The translations under genes were made by a program, and so were the position numbers. Shown piece by piece: positions 58,350 through 64,000 of a stretch of DNA of 64,000 bases (the first letter of the stretch is position 1; each line of letters begins with the position of its first letter). Below the pieces are notes generated by a model, which searched no databases, was not told the origin of the DNA, and saw only the letters and a list, made by a program, of their open reading frames with translations. This DNA comes from Tomocerus qinae (taxonomy: Eukaryota > Arthropoda > Collembola > Entomobryomorpha > Tomoceridae), in contig CM034546.1 in the NCBI GenBank assembly GCA_020055645.1, forward strand, positions 32,054,001-32,118,000, given 5' to 3'.

Positions 58350-60604
58350 TTAATATGTTGTGTAAACCATAGATGCAATTTGTAGGGCAGTATCATCCAA
58401 AGAATCTTCTTGACATATCTTAGGATATAAGTACAAAATATTTTGGCAATTAATAGATTAGAAAATGTTTGACCAGGTTAATTTTAAACTGTCTTAGTTC
58501 TATATGATATAGTTATATATATTAAATGTCAAATAATGTTACAAACCTTTGTCTCAAGACTTTCTATGCCGTTGGTAACAGCATAATTGAAAATAACCTT
58601 CAAGGACAAAAATTTTGGACGTACTTCCGGGTTTCCATCCCAACAACGCATCATTATGTCATATCTAAAGTAATTTTATATTTCCATGAATTCATTTTAA
58701 ATGACATCAACACTTTCATTTAATAACAAATTTGTGATAATGGAAAATCTTAGTATCGCAAAATTTAATTTATTAGTCTCACATTTCATCAGAGGCCATT
58801 TTGGGCTTAAAATTTCTGAGTCCGTTCTCCAGTTCTTGAGTAAATTCCATGGTGGGAGCCATTCCAGGGTAGGGAATATCACCCAAAGAGAATATTTCCC
58901 ACAAAGTGATTCCATAAGCCCACACGTCCGACTTTGCTGAAAAAGTGTTTGTAGTAAGACTTTCGATTGCCAACCATCGCCAAGGCAAAGGGTCTTTCGC
59001 CGTTTTGATATATTCTGTGTAATTATAAGTCCGTCGACTCAGACCAAAATCTGTCACTTTTGCGTTGCCCTCAGCAGTCAACAGAACGTTCCTCGTTGCC
59101 AAATCAGAATGGATAACCTGCACAACAAAACAAACCAGCCAATGAGATTATCTAATACCCAACACCTCAAAATGCTATTATATAGTTGATTCACTAAGAA
59201 AGAAAGCAGATTGAAAATTGTCAAAATACTTATACGTAAGTTAAACACATAACCAATATGGAATACGACAATAAATTTAGGCACCGTAAACATTGTGCCC
59301 TTTCTGTGTGGAAATCGTATATATTTCACAACAATCTTTTAATCTTCCCTTCACTAAATTATTGAAAATGTTATTGAAATGCACAGTTGCTTTATGATCC
59401 ACAGTTTTTAAATAATCATTTTTTTCAATTAATAGAGTCTAACATTTTTGGCTCCAAGGTATTCCATTGCACTTGCAATTTGTTCAGACCACATCAACAA
59501 GCTTTTTGATGTTACACAGCGACTTCTTGAATTCATCGACATTCTGGTTACTATTGGACAAAGTAACAAAATCAAAAACAGAACTTGTTCCGAATATAGA
59601 GAGTAAATTATCATCATAATATGCTATAATTTTAAAAATGTAGTTCAATACCATTTGCTGATTGATGAACCTGCATCTACACATTCCAATTCCGCATTTG
59701 AAATCGGACGCTCCAAAAACAAAAATTTGTTAACTTTTAGAAATGATTCTAATGACCCCAAATGACAAAATTCTATTGCCACATAGAAGATTCCTGAAAT
59801 ATGTTGTAAATGTACTAGTTTTTATTTAGTATTTATTATGATTCTTAATCTTTTGTTTTTTTCATTGTCAAATAAGTTGCCTTTTCCAGAATGAATGAAT
59901 GAAAATTACCTGACGTCATAATTTCTTCTCTGTAGACTCCTAAGAGTGTGACCAAATGTTCGTGATGTCCAATATACATTAGAATTTTTGCTTCAGATAC
60001 GAGGGCCTTAAGCGGCCCTGTTCCACGGTCAGTGCGGACGGTTTTAAATGCGGCTGTTTTATCCACTCCGTGCAACAATCCTTTGTACACTTCTCCAAAT
60101 TCACCTTTCCCAAGCATACGAGTTTTGTCTAAAAATGTTTATTAACGTATACAAATTAACAACAACATATTCGCCGAATCTAATTTCATTTTGAATTTGG
60201 CAAACGCCAATTGAATGAAAGGAAAATTTTGTAAAATTGTTCCTTGCAATAGTTTGACAAAATGATGTTTAAAAGATGTGACGTTTTGCTCATCTTTTTG
60301 GTTAATTTCCTGCCCAAATGATAAAATTGTAAATATGTTTGATAAAGATAATGATTGCGCACGTTATTATGATCATGATCGTCGGGCATGTGTTTAGAAG
60401 TTAAAAGGAGCGCAAGCATTAATAGTGACTAAGATTATAAAAAGTGAAAATTTACTCACCGATTAAGAAGGAATTCTTTTTAATTTCATAATTTTCGTCA
60501 AACAGGAAATGCACTGGATCACTGGTTTCGTCTTCGCCACCTTCACCAGTTTTTCTTCCATTTAATAAGTTAATAATTTCTTTCATTTCCCGTTGTCTTT
60601 TTAT
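58350..60604 (-). CDS. Receptor tyrosine kinase copy B, juxtamembrane and kinase exons
   Basis: Exons 60460-60604 (juxtamembrane), 59910-60128 (P-loop LGKGEFGEVYKG, FKTVR Lys, helix-C Glu), 59652-59793 (hinge IEFCHLGSLESFL), 59444-59550 (LLMWSEQIASAMEYLGAKN), 58783-59117 (VIHSDLATRNVLL, KVTDFGLSRR, activation-loop tyrosines in YNYTEYIKT, PLPWRWLAIESL, SDVWAYGITLWEIF), 58547-58664 (DIMMRCWDGNPEVRP) and 58350-58418 (last exon, stop TAA). All catalytic motifs are intact. Exon 59444-59550 is 107 bp against 106 in copy C (five A instead of four): with the conserved donor at 59652 it shifts frame, but a donor at about 59673 (CAG|GTTCAT) would restore phase. Single-pass receptor kinase; ligand unknown. 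Confidence 0.8.
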
Positions 60605-60792
60605 CTAATGAATTAAAATTTTATTTTATTCATTAATTTAATTTAGTTCATTTTAAGTTTATTTTAGTAAATTAAAATAAAAAATACGAATAAATTACTA
60701 ATTAAATGGTCAGCAAAACTAATTTTATAATTGTGGAAGACATAGTTGTGTGCAAAATTTCACTATTCGTAAATTTCTAATAATACTTTTAC

Positions 60793-63700
60793 CTTTTCCT
60801 GTATCAAATAGACGATAATGAGGATAGAGAAAAACAAGAAGGACAATGTGACGATGATGTAATAGTGAATGTGATTAGGATTGTCAGTTTCAGGACATAA
60901 TCGATCTTCCAGTGTATCAATAGTACTTAGCTGGTGTGTTGTTATATTGTTGAATATATGTGGTAGTCCAGAAGAGCTGGGGTGCCAATAGCGCTAATGG
61001 CTAGTCCACAGGAGCACTGCTCTTGGGGCTTAGCCATAGGAGCTATCGACTTTAGTCCATAGGAGCAGTTCTGACTTCTTTGCATTAACAGTACGTATTT
61101 ATTAAAAATTATTATTAGTCATTATATAATTAGTCAGTAGGTTAATATTGCATGAAAATACTTTGGACACAGTAAAATTAATAAGTAACATCATTAAATT
61201 GACAAGTGAATCAGAGTAAAGGAGATTAATCGCAGTGAACATTAATACTTCGTGTTGCCTACATGACACTTTGTACTACAAGGTACTTTATTTTTTCTAC
61301 ATGCGCATATTCTAGTTCCACAACTTGTCTTACATTTACAAACAGATTGACCATTGACCACATTGTAATTGAAATTGTAATTGATCCATTTGTACTCACT
61401 GTCACTTTTAGACCTCAAGTCTATTAGGTCAATTTGCACTCTGTTCATAGGACTGCTGGCATAAATCGGGCACCCAGCTATAGGCTTAGGTATTGGAAGT
61501 CGAGTATTGCAAGTACAGCATATTTTAGAGACTTTGCAGTTGTGGAACTAGAATATACGCATGTAGAAAAAATAAAGTACCTTGTAGTACAAAGTGTCAT
61601 GTAGGCAACACGAAGTATTAATGTTCACTGCGATTAATCTCCTTTACTCTGATTCACTTGTCAATTTAATGATGTTACTTATTAATTTTACTGTGTCCAA
61701 AGTATTTTTATGCAATATTAACCTACTGACTAATTATGTAATGACTAATGATAATATTTTTAATAAATACGTACTGTTAATGCAAAGAAATCAGAACTGC
61801 TCCTATGGACTAAAGTCGATAGCTCCTATGGCTAAGCCCCAAGAGCAGTGCTCCTGTGGACTAGCCATTAGCGCTACTGGCACCCCAGCTCTTCTGGACT
61901 ACCACATATACACGTCATTCGGTCAACATCCAAATGATTAGCAAAATCTCGCCATTCATTTTGAAATCCCACACAGTCTTCGCAAGGAAAAGGATTATTT
62001 GTAAGAGAGAAGTTTGTTGTGGAATTATTCTTCAAAGCACGAAGGAAGGATATTGAAGTTAATTGATTGTCTGTAAGATTAACCAGTTGTAAATAAGGAG
62101 AAAGTGTTGAAGCGTAGTCATTAGTAAGTTCTGTGACTTCATTTCTAGACAGATCCAGTTCCAGTCTCCAATTTGTGCGATTTACATCCCGCAAGTTGTC
62201 AATGTTGTCAATATTGGGAAGTCCGAATTTAGAAATGTTGAGACTTCTATTTGAGCAATCTATGAGAATGGTAAAATCCACTGGCCGTTGCCAACATTCG
62301 CATCCGATTGGACACTCGTTGTATATTTGGCATCTGAAATATTCATCTGGAACCTTTTCTAAGGACATACGCTTGAAATATATGGAAGGTGTGCAGAATG
62401 CAGTATGGTAATGAATTTTGTAGGTATTTGAACGAAACTGTTTCAGACGTAACGCCGGACAGTTGCAATTAATTTCGGTGTGGGAGTCAAAAATAATATT
62501 CACTTCACGTTGAAGACCTGTTGAATCTTGATCACGCAGGTGTATCATCGCATCAGCCACATCGATATGTGCAATCTGATTTCCACCCAGGTGTACCCTA
62601 ATATTAGTATTTTGTGTAAACCTAAAGTCCTTCGCTGAAAGATGAGTTATATTGTTATCTTTCAAATCAAGTTCAACCAAATGATTTAGTGACATTCTCC
62701 AATCATCAAAAATCGACTCAATTCTATTGTTTGCTAGAAGAAGCTTTTCCAGCTTTAAGTTGGCTTTGAAAGGACTTTCTCTAATAGTATTTGAAACAGC
62801 AGAATGTTTGCTTTCTGACTTTAACAATATATTATTATACGAAAGATCTATTAATAAAAGATTTGGGAGAACTGAAAATATTTCTTGCTCTATCTCGTTG
62901 AAATCATTTTTTGCCATGATAAGCACTTCAAGATTGGAGACTTCAGATATATATACATATGGAATGTTTTGAAGCATATTTCCTGACAAATTCAATTCAA
63001 TTAAGTTTGTCGATCTTTTAAATTGAGGAAAGGCTATCAATTCTAAATTTTCGAGGTGTAACAGCTTCAGATTTGGCAAGGCTAGAAAGGTTTCTTCGGA
63101 AAGTGAAATGTCGTTAGGCGGCGTTAAATACGATAAGATATTGTAACGAAGTTTTAATATCTCCAATTTCCCCAAATTTAATATTTTAGGAAACGTTTTG
63201 AACGAGACACTCAGCAATGACAATTCTTTCAATTCCATTAGATTCTGGAATGTGTTTGCTTCGAGATTTTCCAAAGGGTTGTAATCAATAATAAGAACTT
63301 GAAGATTCCTAAGATTGCTAAGCGATTCTAACGTTAAGGAATATATTTCGTTTTGCTGAAGGCGAAGCCTAGTTAGTTTGTCTGGGAAACAACCATTTTC
63401 AATAACCTTTAGAGCATTGCCTGTTAGGTCAATTGTAGTTAAATTTTTGTTATTAGTGAATGCATTTTTTGGAATATTTTCTAAGTTATTGTATTGTAAG
63501 TAGAGGGATTCAAGTCTCTGCAGTTTTGTTAAATCTGGGAAAGTAGTTAGTAGTCTATTTCCGGAGAGAGTGAGATTAACCAGGTTTGGCATTTCATTGA
63601 AAAAGTATTGTGGCACAGAGACTAGCTTAATCCTTCCCAGAATGCTGAATTTCACTATTTCTGACCCATTTATGTTTAACTGTTTGAATAGCGATACGTC

Positions 63701-64000
63701 TTCACCGTCGATATCTTCATAGAAACAGTCAGATAATTCCAATTCTTTTACTCGAAAACTAAGCTTTCCCAAATCAACACCTTGAATTAATTCCCAGCCG
63801 AATTTTTCTTCCACACTTTCACAGTCGAGAAATAATGACGCGCTATTGTTATGTCCTTCAAAAGGTTTAATACTTAGACGAATAAATCCTTTAACAATTT
63901 TGGGACATTGTATTTTCCATTCGAATTTATCTCCATTACAAGTGCAGTTACCTGAGGATTTGACTAAATCGCAGTCCAAATCAATTCCAATTCCTACGCA
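60793..64000 (-). CDS. Receptor tyrosine kinase copy B, Toll-like ectodomain exon (partial, TE-interrupted)
   Basis: Continues off the right edge; about 19 signal-peptide residues are missing by comparison with copy A. Same domain order: cysteine N-cap (GNCTCNGDKFEWKIQC), LRRs (LVNLTLSGNRLLTTFPDLT), LRRCT (INCNCPALRLKQF), LRRNT (CPIGCECWQRPVDF), two LRRs, a second LRRCT (NPFPCEDCVGFQNEW), membrane helix, donor at 60792. It has the uninterrupted GLPNIDNIDNLRD where A is frameshifted. A transposon (60959-61906) sits in the second LRRCT. Element plus TSD is 952 bp; the remaining 2,256 bp are exactly 752 codons, so the gene was open until the insertion. Confidence 0.85.
60959..61906. mobile_element. 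GINGER-like foldback element (TSD TATA)
   Basis: 948 bp. Ends TGTGGTAGTCCAGAAGAG and its inverse; arms of about 365 bp (60959-61323, 61541-61906) are almost identical. Target duplication TATA (60955-60958, 61907-61910). TGT-starting ends and a 4-bp TSD are GINGER features. The 217-bp loop and adjacent arm encode, on minus, a cysteine-rich peptide that resembles integrase C-terminal tails of that group. Very low arm divergence means a young insertion. Confidence 0.75.
61242..61448 (-). pseudogene. Cys-rich (CXC-like) transposase tail
   Basis: 68-codon frame ending CKCKTSCGTRICACRKNK then VPCSTKCH, a tesmin/CXC-like cysteine pattern often found at the C-terminus of GINGER/integrase-type transposon proteins. 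No catalytic domain. A captured relic lying in the loop and left arm of the foldback. Confidence 0.5.

Overview
The window is AT-rich, intron-containing animal nuclear DNA. Divergent ionotropic receptors (IRs), leucine-rich-repeat receptors and many DNA transposons point to an arthropod. A springtail or similar lineage is a guess from the IR expansion, not shown by the sequence. I see no bacterial operons, CRISPR, rRNA or tRNA.

The backbone is an alternating array of two receptor families, both on the minus strand. (1) Four near-identical single-exon IR genes lie at 1471-3456, 13937-15850, 27611-29620 and 36523-38472. Each sits in a duplicated unit whose 3' and 5' flanks are also conserved; extra flank remnants lie at about 17876-18500, 18880-19235, 35850-36060 and 57420-58340. 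(2) Four copies of a receptor with a Toll-like ectodomain (LRRs, LRRCT, LRRNT, LRRs, LRRCT), one membrane segment and a cytoplasmic tyrosine kinase. Copy A is at 47675-55388 and copy B at 58350-64000 (its first codons are off the right edge). Copy C (22038-22665) is a kinase fragment and copy D (6870-8158) an ectodomain fragment. Toll-like ectodomain plus kinase, instead of TIR, is the most unusual protein architecture here. A has a 4-bp and an 8-bp frameshifting insertion, a lost P-loop glycine and a probable lost splice acceptor. B is nearly intact apart from a 948-bp transposon in its ectodomain exon and a one-base length difference in a kinase exon.

The rest is largely nested DNA transposons, several with exact target-site duplications (TSDs): a 6-kb TTAA-flanked element (40620-46608) encoding a decayed Mutator-like transposase, a YqaJ-type nuclease and an intact four-exon DEDDh exonuclease, plus the terminus of a relative at 1-308; a 2.27-kb hAT-type element (30739-33009, 8-bp TSD) filled with 42-bp and 36-bp arrays and a perfect 113-bp-arm hairpin; a 2.1-kb MULE-like foldback (19367-21473, 9-bp TSD) built from 28/26-bp arrays; a dispersed family ending in CCTTAAGGGACGA whose terminal repeats are made of about 34-bp subrepeats (1136-1337, 19243-21585, 33265-33913, 49618-52262); a GINGER-like foldback (60959-61906, TSD TATA); and several MITEs.

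Together this looks like a fast-evolving chemoreceptor and receptor-kinase cluster that grows by segmental duplication and gene conversion and is broken up by foldback transposons. Intergenic stretches are described in their own entries; 8159-12160 and 24900-26520 show no recognisable gene.
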